In this document: in pieces, positions 46,774 through 58,099 of the stretch | Layout of the letters: each line of letters opens with the position of its first letter | Position numbering within the stretch: the stretch's first letter is position 1 | Assembly: GCA_948567375.1 (NCBI GenBank) | Contig: OX419756.1 | Location: forward strand, 55,096,552 to 55,160,551 | Direction of reading: 5' to 3' | Length of the DNA: 64,000 nucleotides | Source: Lunularia cruciata | Lineage: Eukaryota; Streptophyta; Marchantiopsida; Lunulariales; Lunulariaceae | Notes under the pieces: generated by a model | Told to the model about the DNA's origin: nothing | The model's input: the letters and a program-made list of their open reading frames with translations, nothing else | Databases searched by the model: none | Program-made: the position numbers and the translations under genes

Positions 46774-47433
46774 CTCTCTAGAAGGCAAGATAATGTTCCG
46801 TGTTCAATTCTACATTAGGCAAAAGGAGGCTATGAGAGCTCACTCGGAGAGAACATTAGGAGAGGAGACTGCTGAACTTATGTTAGAGAACCAATATCTA
46901 TTTGTATACCCTGTAGTTCATTATGATGTCTTTGAGGTGGTTTTGTACATCTTGTACACATGAGAGGAATTGGAGAGATTGTGTGAGGTAGATTGCAGAT
47001 TTTGGGGATTAAGGTGATTTTGGGCAAAATCTCAAGTTTGAGATCTGGACTTGAAATTTCTAAACATGATAGCTTGGTTTATATTTCAGTTACCACACTT
47101 GAAATATTTGTGAGAGCTACTATGTGCACTGTGCTAGAAATTTTGAAAGTTGATAGTGTAAAGTGCTCTCGCAACTGCATACTCTTTGGAAAATTGTACA
47201 GAGTCTGCCATTTCTTTAATTTTAAGTGAATTGTCCTGAAAATTTCCAAGAAAATTCAGTGCATTGTATCCTACTTGCTGCCACAAAAATTAGAGAGAGA
47301 TCTTTCTTTCACAAGGAGTTATGAGTTTTTGAAGTGAAGGGTGTTTTTCAGACCAAATCTGAAATATGTGTGTCTAGGCCAAATGGCTCAATGAAAAGAT
47401 CTGAAATTTTGCAAAGAGATACTCCCTAGAGTT

Positions 47434-47971
47434 GTGATCAAGTGTGAAAATTTTGAGAGGATTATCACATACTGGTTGGGAGATTTGAGTAACATTGTGA
47501 GGAAAGGTCAATTTTGCAGAGTGGAGATCTCATGCATGAGGAGTTTGAGAGCAACACAAAGCATGTTTGAGTGTTTAGATTCATCTTGGGAACATGGAGT
47601 GTCATCAAAAGTAGAAACTGAGATTATGCAAGGTTCCCCAAGGGTTTGAGGTGATTTTAGGGGTGGATTTGAGGAAAAGAGAGTTTACACTAGAATTTGA
47701 AGAGAGTGTTGAGAGGATCCAAAAACCTACACCACTTGGAGGAAAGAGTGAGTCTAAATGCTTTCTATGGGGAGAGAAGGGACATAAGGCAAGTTCATGT
47801 CCATTGACCTTTGAGAGCAAGAGATTGAGGGAAAGGAGAGGCTTACTTGACTTCGGTTTGCATGTTGGACCTTCTTCACCAAGATTAGGAGGGAGAAGAT
47901 CTAAGACCAAGGAGTTGTGTGAGGTTTGTCGAGTGGAAGGATTTCCAAAAGGACATGAGTGTAGTGAATAA
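47434..47971 (+). pseudogene. extra ORF of copy 2, degenerate zinc knuckle
   Basis: It is the counterpart of 38869-39502, with the same frame break after MQGSPRV and the same CFLWGEKGHKASSC knuckle with Trp for Cys. It ends earlier, at a TAA after HECSE. Confidence 0.6.
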
Positions 47972-48286
47972 AAGCACTTTTGGGGACTTTGGTGAAATAT
48001 CTTGGGGAGAGTCTTAGTACAGCTATAGAAATACTACCACCTTCATCAGCTAGTTCTCAAGATTAATGACGGAGATAATCTTTCAACTTATGGATAAACT
48101 ATCCATGAGAGTAGATTAATATGCACTCTAGGATTTGATGTTGCTATAGAAATCTTGGAGTAACCTGAACTTTTTGTGTTCTCTAGAGTGGATTATTCTC
48201 AGGTGGTATTATTCATGTATATACTCTATTAGTAATAGAGTGAGAGAAAAAAAATTGAGAGAAAAGAAAGATAGTGAGAGGTTAAG

Positions 48287-49212
48287 ATGGGGAAACTTCC
48301 AGTTTTCTTTGGCAAGGATGGAGAAGATGTGGAGACCTTTGTGAGAGACTTCAAGAGAGCTTGCATGGAAAAAAATGAGAGGAGGAAGAATGAGTGGGCC
48401 TCATTATTACCAGATTTCTTTGAGGATGCAACACTTACATGGTATGAGTCAAAATACCAAAAGAGAGAGAGGAGAGATGGGGAAGAGGAGTCTTGGGAGA
48501 CTTTAACTTCAACACTCATTGATAACTTTCTTCCTGATGAGATTTATGAGAGATTGATGAGTGAGGTTACCTTTCTCAAACAAGGAGATGGAGAGAAAGT
48601 GAGAGTCTATGTGGAAAGAGTGCAAAAGTTAGAGTCCTGATTTCGCATAGTGTTGAGGAAGGGTGGGGATGATGTGGAGACTACAATGATTGGCATAGGA
48701 GCCATGCTCACCAAGAATTTTGTGGGAGGGTTGAGACCACAAATTAGAAGCAAGGTGAGATATGAGAAACCTTCTTCCAAGGTTGAAGCTATCAAGATCG
48801 CAATTCGTATGGAGGAGAGTTTGGAAGGGGATGAGAGTGATTTGGTGGTGAAGGAGGTTGTGCATCCTCCTCAAGGCTAAAATTATGGTGTAATTTCTGA
48901 TAATTTTTGGTGACAAGGGTTACACCACAAGTAGAAGTTGCTCAAATTCTTGCACCTCCACCAAAGGATCTACTTCATACCATCACAGAACAACTTGCGG
49001 ATCTCAAGATCAATGTGGTGCAACTATGGGAGAAGAGAGAGGTAGATCAAAATGAAGGGAGAGAGCCTAGGAGTTATGGAAACTATCCATATAGAAGAGG
49101 TCAACCAGCCAACAATTTCATTGATAGAAATTGTTTTGGTTGTGGAGGAAGAGGCCATATCCAAAGGAATTGCCCAAATTCCACTTACCATGGAGGAAGG
49201 AGTTATGAGTGA
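48287..49212 (+). pseudogene. gag: gag of copy 2
   Basis: MGKLPVFFGKDGEDVETFVR starts the capsid. A TGA at 48638 interrupts it where copy 1 has AGA. Frame is kept through RKGGDDVETTMIG, which shows that copy 1 has a one-base deletion here. Another stop falls at 48878. The knuckle CFGCGGRGHIQRNC is intact. Confidence 0.85.
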
Positions 49213-50508
49213 GCCAATAGAGGGAAAGAGTGGTGGTAGTGAAACCCAAGTGGCTCCTAATCCAAACAAAGGTAAGGGGATAGCATCCATAGATGTGGTG
49301 GAGAGCAAGTATGAGAAGGGAAAGTGCTCAAACTCCAAGAGTCTTAATTTGGAGCTTTTGGCACAAGAGAAGAAGAGAGCTCATTTTGCAGAGGATGTTC
49401 ACTCTTCTAAAGGATTTACTCCAAGCAAGGAAACTCCTATGTCTATTAGGAGCACTCGCACCTCAACATCATCAACAACAAAGACTCCAAGGAAGCAATT
49501 AGGGATGGATGAGTTCTTGATTTCAAAGCAACAATGGAACTACAATGTGTTGGAGGATGTTGGTAGTCACAAGGCTAACATCATAGTGGGTCAATTGATT
49601 GCTTTGAATCCTACCTTGAGAAAGGAGCTTAGAGGTGGTTTGAGTTCTACAAGGAGCAAGAAGAAGAAGAAGGCAAAAGCTCCCGTATCAATGGGGGTGG
49701 TGGATGCCAAGCCAGCACCATGGGAGGCTTGTGAATATGCCTCCAAGATTGATGTGAGAGTGAATGGTCACAACATCAAGGATGCATTGGTTGATGGAGG
49801 ATCAGCAGTGAATGCCATGTCAGAAAGGTTGATGAAAAAAATGGGTATGATACCCTCAAGACCTTCAACATTTGTGGTGAGCATGGAAAACAAGCAACAA
49901 GTTTAATTAGTAAGGGTGATGGATAAAGTGGTAGTTTCAATTATGGGAATTCAAAATTTCATGACTTTCCAAGTCTTGAAGGATTCAAGCTATGACTTAC
50001 TTCTTGGTTGAGAGCAGCATGCACAACTGATAGATGGCAAAAAGGGTACTTGAGGATTGGGCCATCAAACCATAGGGTCACAGTTCCTATGACTAACACC
50101 ACCAACACTTCACATTCAGATACACCATCTTCTGATTATTGGGAATCAGATTCTAAAGAAGGAGCTTCATGTGTGGACACAAGCATGGAAAAGGAGACTT
50201 CCACGGAGGAAGATGAATATGAATTTGATTCAAATGTGTATCTTTTGTGTGCTATGGATTTTGCACCTAAGTCTAAGGTTTTGAAGGACCCAGATAAATC
50301 ACCATTGACACTTGAGGAGGTAGAGAGAAGGTTATCTACACTCAAGTATGGTCCAAATGCTACCAAGGAAGAGAAGGTGAGATTTGAGGAGATTTTCCAC
50401 AAGTTCATCCATGTCTTTGCTTTGAGTTACAAGGATTTGAAGGAAGTCACCTTGGAGGAGCACAAGAGAGAGGTGGAGTCACATGCAAGAACAATCCGCC
50501 AAAAATAA
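49213..50508 (+). pseudogene. protease region and start of RT leader, copy 2
   Basis: The DGGSAVNAMSERLMKK active-site segment matches copy 1, as does the TAA after KQQV. A short deletion removes the GRPWL motif around 50005, leaving LLLG followed directly by WLRAA-equivalent sequence in another frame. The acidic segment upstream of RT (50008-50508) follows. Confidence 0.75.
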
Positions 50509-51140
50509 TGTTGCATTTGCCCACCAATATCTTTGGTTGTGAAGGAGGAGATTGATAAGCTCAAGGAGGCCAGATTTATCTTTGAGGTGGAGAATTTAGA
50601 ATGGGTGTCTCCAATTGTGATTGTGAAGAAAAAGAATGTAAGCTTTGAGTATGTGTGGATTACAAGAAGCTCAATGTTGTTACCAAGAAGGACTATTACC
50701 CATTACCATTTTGAAGGACCCAGATAAATCACCATTGACACTTGAGGAGGTAGAGAGAAGGTTAGCTACCCTCAAGTATGGTCCAAATGTTACCAAGGAG
50801 GAGAAGGTGAGATTTTAGGAGATTTTCCGCAAGTTCCATGTGTTTGCTTTTAGTTACAAGGATTTGAAGGAAGTCACCTTGGAGGAGCACAAGATAGAGG
50901 TGGAGTCACATGCAAGACCAATCCGCAAAAAGCAATGTTGCATTAGCCCACCAATATCTTTGGTTGTGAAGAAAGAGATTGATAAGCTCAAGGAGGCTGG
51001 ATTTATCTTTGAGGTAGAGAATTCAGAATGGGTGTCTCCAATTTTCATTGTGAAGAAAAAGAATGGCAAGCTTTTGGTATGTGTGGATTACAAGAAGCTC
51101 AATGTTGTTACTAAGAAGGACTACTACCCATTGCCATTCA
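50281..51140 (+). repeat. 430-bp imperfect tandem duplication in pol of copy 2
   Basis: TTGAAGGACCCAGATAAATC occurs at 50281 and again at 50711. The two units cover the RT leader up to the block YYPLPF and differ at several dozen positions and by small indels. Confidence 0.85.
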
Positions 51141-52414
51141 TTGATGAGATCTTGGAGGAGGTTGCAAGTCATGAGAGGTACAATTTTGGAGATGGTTATA
51201 GTGGATATAACCAAATCAAGATTGCACCAGAGCATCAACAACTCACCACATTCACCACACCTTGGGGAACTTACGCTTTCAAGGTCATGCCTTTTGGGCT
51301 TTGCAATGCTCCAGCCACATTCCAAGGGTTCATGAACAAGGTATTTGAACCTTTCATTGGGAAATTTGTGAGAGACTTCATTGATGACTTTTGTGTCTAT
51401 GGGAGCAAGGAAGAGCACTTTGAGCACCTAATCAAGGTCTTGCAATGCTTGGATGAGGCAAATGCATCACTCAACCCAAAGAAGTGCATTTTTGGATGTG
51501 AAGAAGGTCTACTTTTGGGGCACATCATCTCCAAGGATGGAATAGTAGTTGATCTTGAGAAGGTGAGGAAAATCTCAGACCTTCCATTCCCTTCAAGCTT
51601 GACAAAGTTATGCCAATTCTTGGGGATGGTTGAATACTATAGGAGGTTCATCTTCTCATTTTCCAACAAGGCTTATACATTGACCATCTACATGAAGAAG
51701 GGTGTAGATTAAATGGTGATTTTGGAAGACAAGGAGACTCTCAAAGCTTTTGAGGAGCTCAAGCAATCCCTTGTTGTAGCTCCAATTCTTGCTAATCCTG
51801 ATTGGAGTAAGCCTTTCATCCTCTACATTGGTGCTTCTAATGTAGCCATAGGATGCACTCTTAGTCAATTAGACCAAGATGGGCATGATCATCCAATAGC
51901 TTATGCTAGTAGGCAGATGGTTTCAGCAGAGAAGAACTACTCTGTCACGGAGAGAGAAGGGTTGGTAGTGATCTTTGGTCTCAAGAAGTTTAGACACTAC
52001 TTGATTGGAGTGAAAGCCACCATTGTCACGGATCACACGGCTTTGAAGTACATCTTCAACAAGCCTAATGTTGAAGGGAGACTAGCAAGGTGGATGATAC
52101 TCTTGTTTGAGTATGACTACACCATTGAGGATAGGCCAGGAAAGAAACATGCAAATGCTGATTTGTTATCTAGGGCCTATGATCATGATGGAGATGAGCC
52201 AATGGATGATTCCTTCCCGGATGAGGAGCTCATGAAAATCTCAATCACTCAAGGGGTTCCAATAGAGTACAAGGAGATTGTGGATTTTGTGACAAGAGGT
52301 AACTATCCAAAAGGGATGCATGCTAGGGAGAGGAAGGCCCTTGCAGCAAGATCTAGACCTTATACAATGGTGGAGAATATTCTTTTTCACCAAGGAGCAG
52401 ATGGTCTACTTTGA
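50840..52414 (+). pseudogene. pol: reverse transcriptase and RNase H of copy 2
   Basis: Blocks match copy 1: GYSGYNQIKIAPEHQ, MPFGLCNAPATFQ, FIDDFCVYGS. A TAA at 51711 splits RT from RNase H. In RNase H the first catalytic Asp is lost: the segment reads FILYIGASNVAIG where copy 1 has TDAS. The frame ends at the TGA shared with copy 1. Confidence 0.9.
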
Positions 52415-52519
52415 AGAGCAGTGGGAAGCATTACTACAGCCATGCTACGACATTTCTCTATCACACATAGAGTAACTACATCCTATAAGCCAAATTCCAA
52501 TGGTTTGGCAGAGAGAACA
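52415..52519 (+). pseudogene. integrase scrap of copy 2
   Basis: About 90 bp remain of the integrase core, ending in the segment for SYKPNSNGLAERT. The upstream zinc module and most of the core are deleted, and the downstream part is replaced by the LTR remnant. Confidence 0.85.
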
Positions 52520-53014
52520 AGTGTGTTGACTTGGTATTATTCCTAAGTGTTTGGCTTTGAGGAAAGAGTTGAGAACTCCTGGGCCCGCAAGCCTTTTTGT
52601 TTTGGATTCTTCTTTAGTACAAAGATAGCCCATGTCAAGAATCCTTGACTTAGTGGTTGGGTCAAGATAAGACCACATGCTTACGGGAATATGCTCATGT
52701 GAATGGATATTCCTTTCTACTTTTTGACTTTACTTGACTTCTAGCCTATTAACTTGAGTTACTATGGTAATAAGTAACTTTGGTACGTAACTATTTCACA
52801 AGTATATAAACAAGGGGTGAGGAGGTACTCATCATCCTTTCATTTGCAACTATCTCTCTCTCATTGAGTTCTCTAGTGAGCAATGTCTTGAGTCTTGGAG
52901 TGTTAGCCTTGGAGGAGTATGATGGAGTTGGAGTTCCTTGCCTTCTTAGTCCATGGTGCACTACCATAATAGCCATCAGAGGTTCATCCTGAGTGAGAGA
53001 TAGGCCGGCTCACA
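52520..53014 (+). repeat. truncated 3' LTR of copy 2
   Basis: It corresponds to roughly the last 70% of the family LTR and ends GGCTCACA. It abuts the minus-strand gag of the third family. Confidence 0.88.
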
Positions 53015-53843
53015 GGTCACCTCCAATTTAGTTTATGACTTCAATCCCCGCACAAATTGATCCGAAACTTCACCTTCTTGTAGATCTAGAATTTGCATGA
53101 TGATGTTCTAAAATTGTGTGATATAGCTCCTTACTGAGCCAACTTGCTTCAACTCCACTAATTTATCTTGTGTGGCACGGGTGGCATTTATAGTTTGAAA
53201 GCGACCCAATCTTGCATCCTTGAACTCTGCCCATGTCAAAAATTGGTGCAACAATCTGTCGTTCAACTCGCTTCACTTGAAATTGCCACCAAAGTTTTGC
53301 CACACCATCTAATTGGCTAGAGGCCAAGAGAATCTATTTCCATTCATCTTGAAGATTGGTGGCTTCAAAGTAACATTTATAGTCAAACACAAAATTCTCG
53401 ATTGTGCCCAAAAGATTCTTGCCTTCAAACACCTTGGGTTTTGGAAATCGAATGCAATCTTCTCTATCTTGAATTGGCGCTCTCTCTATATGTTCTTGTC
53501 ATTGCTGATCTCATTCATCCAGCAATCAAGTCAGGTGCTCAATTTGTTGTTGCATCACAAGGATGATGTTTGGTATTGCCGCCATAGCTACTACTCTATC
53601 CCACTACTCCCACTTTATCTAATTGATTAACACATAGATGCAACACGTCTACCATTCTCCATAAGTTACAACTAGAAGTATCAAGGGTTCCTCAGACACA
53701 ATGATCATATGTAGAAAATTTTGCCAAAAGCGCAAGGTGATGAATTGTGTGAAACAATACTTGGGTAATATTTGGACATGAAAATCCCAATAGTTTGGCG
53801 GAAGTGGATTTGGTGGTCCATAAATTCCATCCATCCCATTCCT
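53015..53843 (-). pseudogene. gag: gag and leader of a third LTR element (heat-motif family)
   Basis: On the minus strand, after the primer site, a leader is followed by decayed Gag. FEGKNLLGTIENFVFDYK, FEATNLQDEWK and AKLWWQFQVKR match the retrotransposon Gag pattern. Several stops break it. It is cut at 53015 by the LTR remnant of copy 2, and no pol region is seen. Confidence 0.7.
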
Positions 53844-53855
53844 GCTCTAATACCA
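53844..53855 (-). promoter_or_regulatory. primer-binding site, initiator-Met tRNA type
   Basis: The minus-strand sequence TGGTATTAGAGC matches 11 of 12 bases of the initiator-Met tRNA complement and lies one base past an LTR end in TTTTACA. Confidence 0.8.
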
Positions 53856-53960
53856 ATGTAAAAGACCAAGACCGAGGAGAGAAATAGGAGAATGAAAACT
53901 CACATTGGGACACTTGAATGAGGGAAAACTCCACATGCCTAGCATGAGCTTCGGCTTTGG

Positions 53961-53968
53961 TATTTATA
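53961..53968 (-). promoter_or_regulatory. TATA box of the heat-motif LTR
   Basis: TATAAATA on the minus strand lies 104 bp before the LTR end and directly downstream of the GAAnnTTC cluster. Confidence 0.65.
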
Positions 53969-53988
53969 GGTAACATACAAGGCCCTTG

Positions 53989-54176
53989 AGAAGCTTCTCA
54001 AGAAGCTTCCTTGAGCCGCTTTCTTAGAGTGCAAGCCAAGTTAACTAGAAAGTTTCTCAAGAAGTTTCCTTCTAGAAGCCGCCTACTTGGCATGCAAGCT
54101 AAGCTAGTTAGAAGCTTCTAGAAGCTACCCGCTTGGAGTGCAAGTTAACTAGTGGGAAGCTTCCCATGAAGCTTCC
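53989..54176 (-). promoter_or_regulatory. cluster of heat-shock-element-like motifs
   Basis: Over about 190 bp I count several GAAGCTTC or TTCTAGAA cores. They include a perfect three-unit element at 54111-54123 (GAAGCTTCTAGAA, units at the canonical 5-bp spacing), others near 53990, 54002, 54063-54077, 54156 and 54168. They sit 20-210 bp upstream of the TATA box. Heat-shock factors bind alternating nGAAn units, and the heat-activated ONSEN element of Arabidopsis uses such sites in its LTR. Confidence 0.6.
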
Positions 54177-54540
54177 TATATGCTTTTGGAATATTCTAGG
54201 CTAATTTGGCTTATTCTCTACTTTGTTAGCCTCACTAACTAAGTTGCTAAACTCTATATTGTTACAAGTAAGCTCTCTAAAGCTGCACTTCAAAACTATA
54301 CCCCTTGTCAAAGTCAAAATCGGACTTGAGCTAGATCTCAAACCCTAATGGTCCCATTGATGGCACACCCGACGGTCCAAACGGTGCAAGTGACAATGGG
54401 CCCTACCATGTAGTTAGTACCCCAAACACAAAATCTATCTGTCAATAAGTAGTCTATGAGTAACTACCAAAATACTCTTGACTACCAACACTACTACTCC
54501 AAAGTCCAAGCAATTCAGGTGCAATACAAATGGCATGATC

Positions 54541-55889
54541 CATATATAGAGATTGGTTTGGATTCAACCTTCAAACTTTATAGAGGTTTAGCCAAGTGAA
54601 AAATCTACAAGTGTATAAAATTTGGATGGCTCAATGCTTATAAACAATGAGATGTGGTGCAATAAACTATGTTGGAAATATTATCATAGGCTGAATGGAG
54701 CAATTCTATCTCCAACTACCATTGGATGTCAAATCTCTAATTTGAAGTTATAAGCAAAAGTATTGTAGAATTTTTTAAGTGTTTTCTACCTTTTACATGA
54801 GTCCCTTGGCTATAATATGGCCAAAATGTGTGCAGGAATCAAGACTTGAACCTTAAGGTTTCAAAATTAGGGTTTAAACTACAAAAATAAGTCCAAGTTC
54901 AAGACCTTGCTAAAATATCTATATTTTTCAAATTAAGACTTGCTTTATGTCATTAGACAACTTATGTCATACATTATCCATTGAGTCTTTAGAACATCTA
55001 AATTGGAGCTATAAGGAAAATTTCATCTCCATCTAAGTCTCCTAAAGATATCTTTATCATAAGGTATAAATTATCCAACTCTTTGAAGCAACTCTTGGAG
55101 TAAAGATAGAAAATAGATCTTGGACAAAGCAATTGCTCTTTGAAGCACATTCTTATAATAATCATGGAAAGTTGCTAGTTTTCTTGTGTTTTGGTCCTTT
55201 CCATGTTTTGCATGTCTAATTGTATGCCCAATTGGTTTGGATTGGTATGTGGGCATTGTCCTTGTGTTCCTTCCTTCTAGGTGTGTTATTTATTTCTTCT
55301 TGTTAGCACTAGAAGTGAGTACCAAGAAACCAATAGTGCATGTTGTGATGATAGGTTAAATTGCCCATTTTTCTGCTATTTGGTAGAAAGAAGATTGGAG
55401 ATATGGCTAGAAGGTTCTAGTAGTTGCAAAAAATAGTGGGTTCATACTATTGGTGACAAGTCTATATGCAACCTCCTATCCACAAGCTCCATAGCTAGGC
55501 ATCCAATGTGTTTCTAGAGAGTGGAAAGCAAAGTACAACACTACTCCACTCACCACTCATCCAGGGGGAAAATGATTTCACTCCCACCAAAATTGCATCA
55601 TGCATAGGGTCTGTAACCACAACATCCAATATTGTCACTTGATCATCTTGGACTAAGTATAAGTCTACATTGACACTTGTCATTTTCAAATTATATGAAT
55701 GCTCTCTCCAATCAAGTTATCCACTCTCTTGTGCCATAGAAAACACTATATCCCTAATGGCATCATGGGTAGTTATCCTTTTTCCTCCAAAATGACACTA
55801 TGTCATGGATTGCTATTGTATCTAGTGTAGAACCTTACTCACAAGTGAGTAATAAAGATGCATATTATAGCAAAAAAGAGTTCAGAACT
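54541..55889. other. unassigned AT-rich spacer
   Basis: It may include the diverged LTR start and decayed leader of element DNA near 54.6-54.9 kb. No gene is recognised. Confidence 0.4.
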
Positions 55890-56240
55890 AATATATATTT
55901 AGAAATTTTAAGAATTTTCTAGAAGTATGCATGAAGCTTCTTGGTGAGAAGTTCCTAGAAACTTCCAAAGGATTAAGTAGCATGTATGCCAAGTTAATGG
56001 CTAGCTTAGCTTGTCTTCCAAGAAAGGTGACTAAATGACTAGCTTAGCTTGTCTTCAAAGAAAGGTGACTAAATGACTAGCTTAGCTTGCGCTCCAAGAA
56101 AGGTGACTAAATTGCTAGCTTGGCTTGTATGCCAAGAAAAGAAACTTCTTTGGAAGCTTTCCTTGGAGTCTTGTACTAAATTTAACTAGAAATACCAAAG
56201 CTTGAGCTCAGCTCAAGCATTCAAAGTTTCTCGTAATTGA
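55890..56240 (+). repeat. second LTR fragment of the heat-motif family
   Basis: It is in plus orientation and shares TTCTAGAAG, GAAGCTTCTTG, the CTAGCTTAGCTTG units and AAATACCAAAGC with the minus-strand LTR at 53857-54540. The TATA position reads AGAAATACC. No primer site or gag follows. Confidence 0.6.
56001..56137. repeat. 38-bp tandem repeat, 3.6 copies
   Basis: Units start at 56001, 56039, 56077 and 56115, each beginning CTAGCTTAGCTTG or a close variant, and run into AAGAAAGGTGACTAAAT. They lie inside the LTR fragment of the heat-motif family. Confidence 0.9.
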
Positions 56241-58099
56241 GAATTCTTAGTATGATCTTTCATTTTACTATTTCTCTCTTTAATTTGTTACATTTAATAT
56301 TAATTTATATCATTTTGATTATTTTATCAAAATAAAGAGGTGAAAATACACTTAAAATCATCTTATTATTGTGCTTTATTTAGAAAGTCTTTGTATAGAC
56401 CATATATGCCTAAGCTATGGATAATTGGTCTTAACTCTAATATTATTATTAAATGAAATCAACTATTTTCCTTTTAGATTATATTTTTCATATAGATGGT
56501 TCTTTATGTGGGATTTGAGTTTAAAATATGTATTTATAACATGTTTTTGACAAGATATTGTGGTATTTTAATCAAATAAAGACCAAATCATATTCTTATA
56601 TGCTTATGAATGATTTAATTTTAATAATATTATAAATTATATATTAATATAATATCTATATAATATCTATATATTAGATATTAATCATCTTATATATCAT
56701 ATAAGACTACATAAGTTGCAAACAAGAAACTTGTTATATACATAAGAAGTGGATGGAGGAAAGATTTACATTTCATAAGAAGTGGATGGAGGAAAGGTTT
56801 ACATTTATTGAAAATCGTGGAAATTTCTGTTTAAATAGTTATAAATATAAGGGAGTAGTTATGGATAAGATGTATCTAACACAAAAGTAAAATTTGATGT
56901 ATTTATGATACATACCATAGATGAGAACATTCATAAATAAGATATAACAAGGCAAAGCAACTTGTATGTACAGAACTTCTTCTTTGAGAATTTTGAGAAG
57001 AATTATAAGGGAGACTTCATATTTTTGGTGTTTCTATTTTCAATCACAAGCAAGAACTATTTGATGTATGGGAAAATCAAAAGTTATGCTAAACTAATGA
57101 CAAAGTTTTATATACTTATATACACTTGTTTTTGCTTCAGGTTTCTCATTGATGTACTTTTCATAATGGATTTTAGGGTTTAGGTTCTTGAAAATGAAAA
57201 ATCTTATGCATAAAAAGACTAGATTTTATCTATATATTTTATTTTAAATATATAAATTATAAAATCAAGAGGAAAATCTAATTTGCTCTCTATGAAGGTT
57301 AGCTTTGGAAAGGAATAAAATTGTAAACTATGAGAAGAACAAAACAAAGAGAATCTAGATTAATAGTTTCTTCCATTCTTTTTATCTCTAATTTAAATTA
57401 GAGAAATTTTAATTAACATAATAAATTAATATTATATAATAAAATTCTAGGTTTCAAAATATAACTAGAGGAAATGGATTACACTTTGATCTTTTTTAAA
57501 TCGAGAAAGTGTATGTTGAGGAGATTTCTACATCTTATATGTGAATGAAGAGGTGAGTGAGTTGGGGAGATTAATATCTTCTTTATTACAAAAAAAAATT
57601 TAAAAATAAGAGAAGTATGGGATATTTGATTTTCTTTATACTTTCCATTTTCAAATAAAACTAGAGAAGAGTATGGACTGTCAAAAAAAATTTGCCTCTT
57701 AATATCTTGTATCCCAAACATGAATCCTATATTTGATGCATATATTCTGTATACATGAATACATACCTATAATTACTATGAAAAATCAAAGTTTATTTTA
57801 TATAATCCTCGTCTTATATTTAGTTTCATGGATATGTAGCATAAAGGAAATTTTAATTTAAAATAGACTACTCAAGAAAGACTAGGAGAGATCAACAAAA
57901 CTACTATTTCAAGAAAGAAGGAATGCATTATGTAAAGTACCAAAGAATACAGAATTATTGAAAAGGAGAACTAATACTTTGAACTCAAGTAAAAAAACTC
58001 CTTCCAAAAGAGCTCAATCTGGATTCTGGATTCTTTGGGAAACAACCATGGAGAGGAAGAAAAATATTTATTGATTTGGAAGACCTATCGGGTTAAATA
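56241..58099. other. strongly AT-rich spacer
   Basis: I see only short frames and AT-rich runs. A 20-base segment (AAGAAGTGGATGGAGGAAAG) is repeated at 56744 and 56778. Confidence 0.5.

Larger units (their letters stand above)
46062..53014 (+). mobile_element. TGTAACACCC-family gypsy element, copy 2 (deleted)
   Basis: It has a 5' LTR (46062-46751), primer site, extra ORF, Gag, protease, RT and RNase H, then only an integrase scrap and a truncated 3' LTR (52520-53014). Relative to copy 1 it has lost about 440 bp of integrase at 52430 and about 810 bp from integrase into the LTR at 52519. It has also gained a 430-bp tandem duplication (50281-51140). No target duplication is visible. Confidence 0.9.
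53857..54540 (-). repeat. LTR of the heat-motif family
   Basis: The end is fixed at 53857 by the primer site; the start is uncertain. About 54290-54535 is a diverged copy of the first half of segment L of the methyltransferase element (shared CAAACGGTGCAA, GGGCCC and GTACCCC segments). The rest is unrelated and contains a TATA box and many GAAnnTTC motifs. The LTR is thus a mosaic. Confidence 0.75.
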
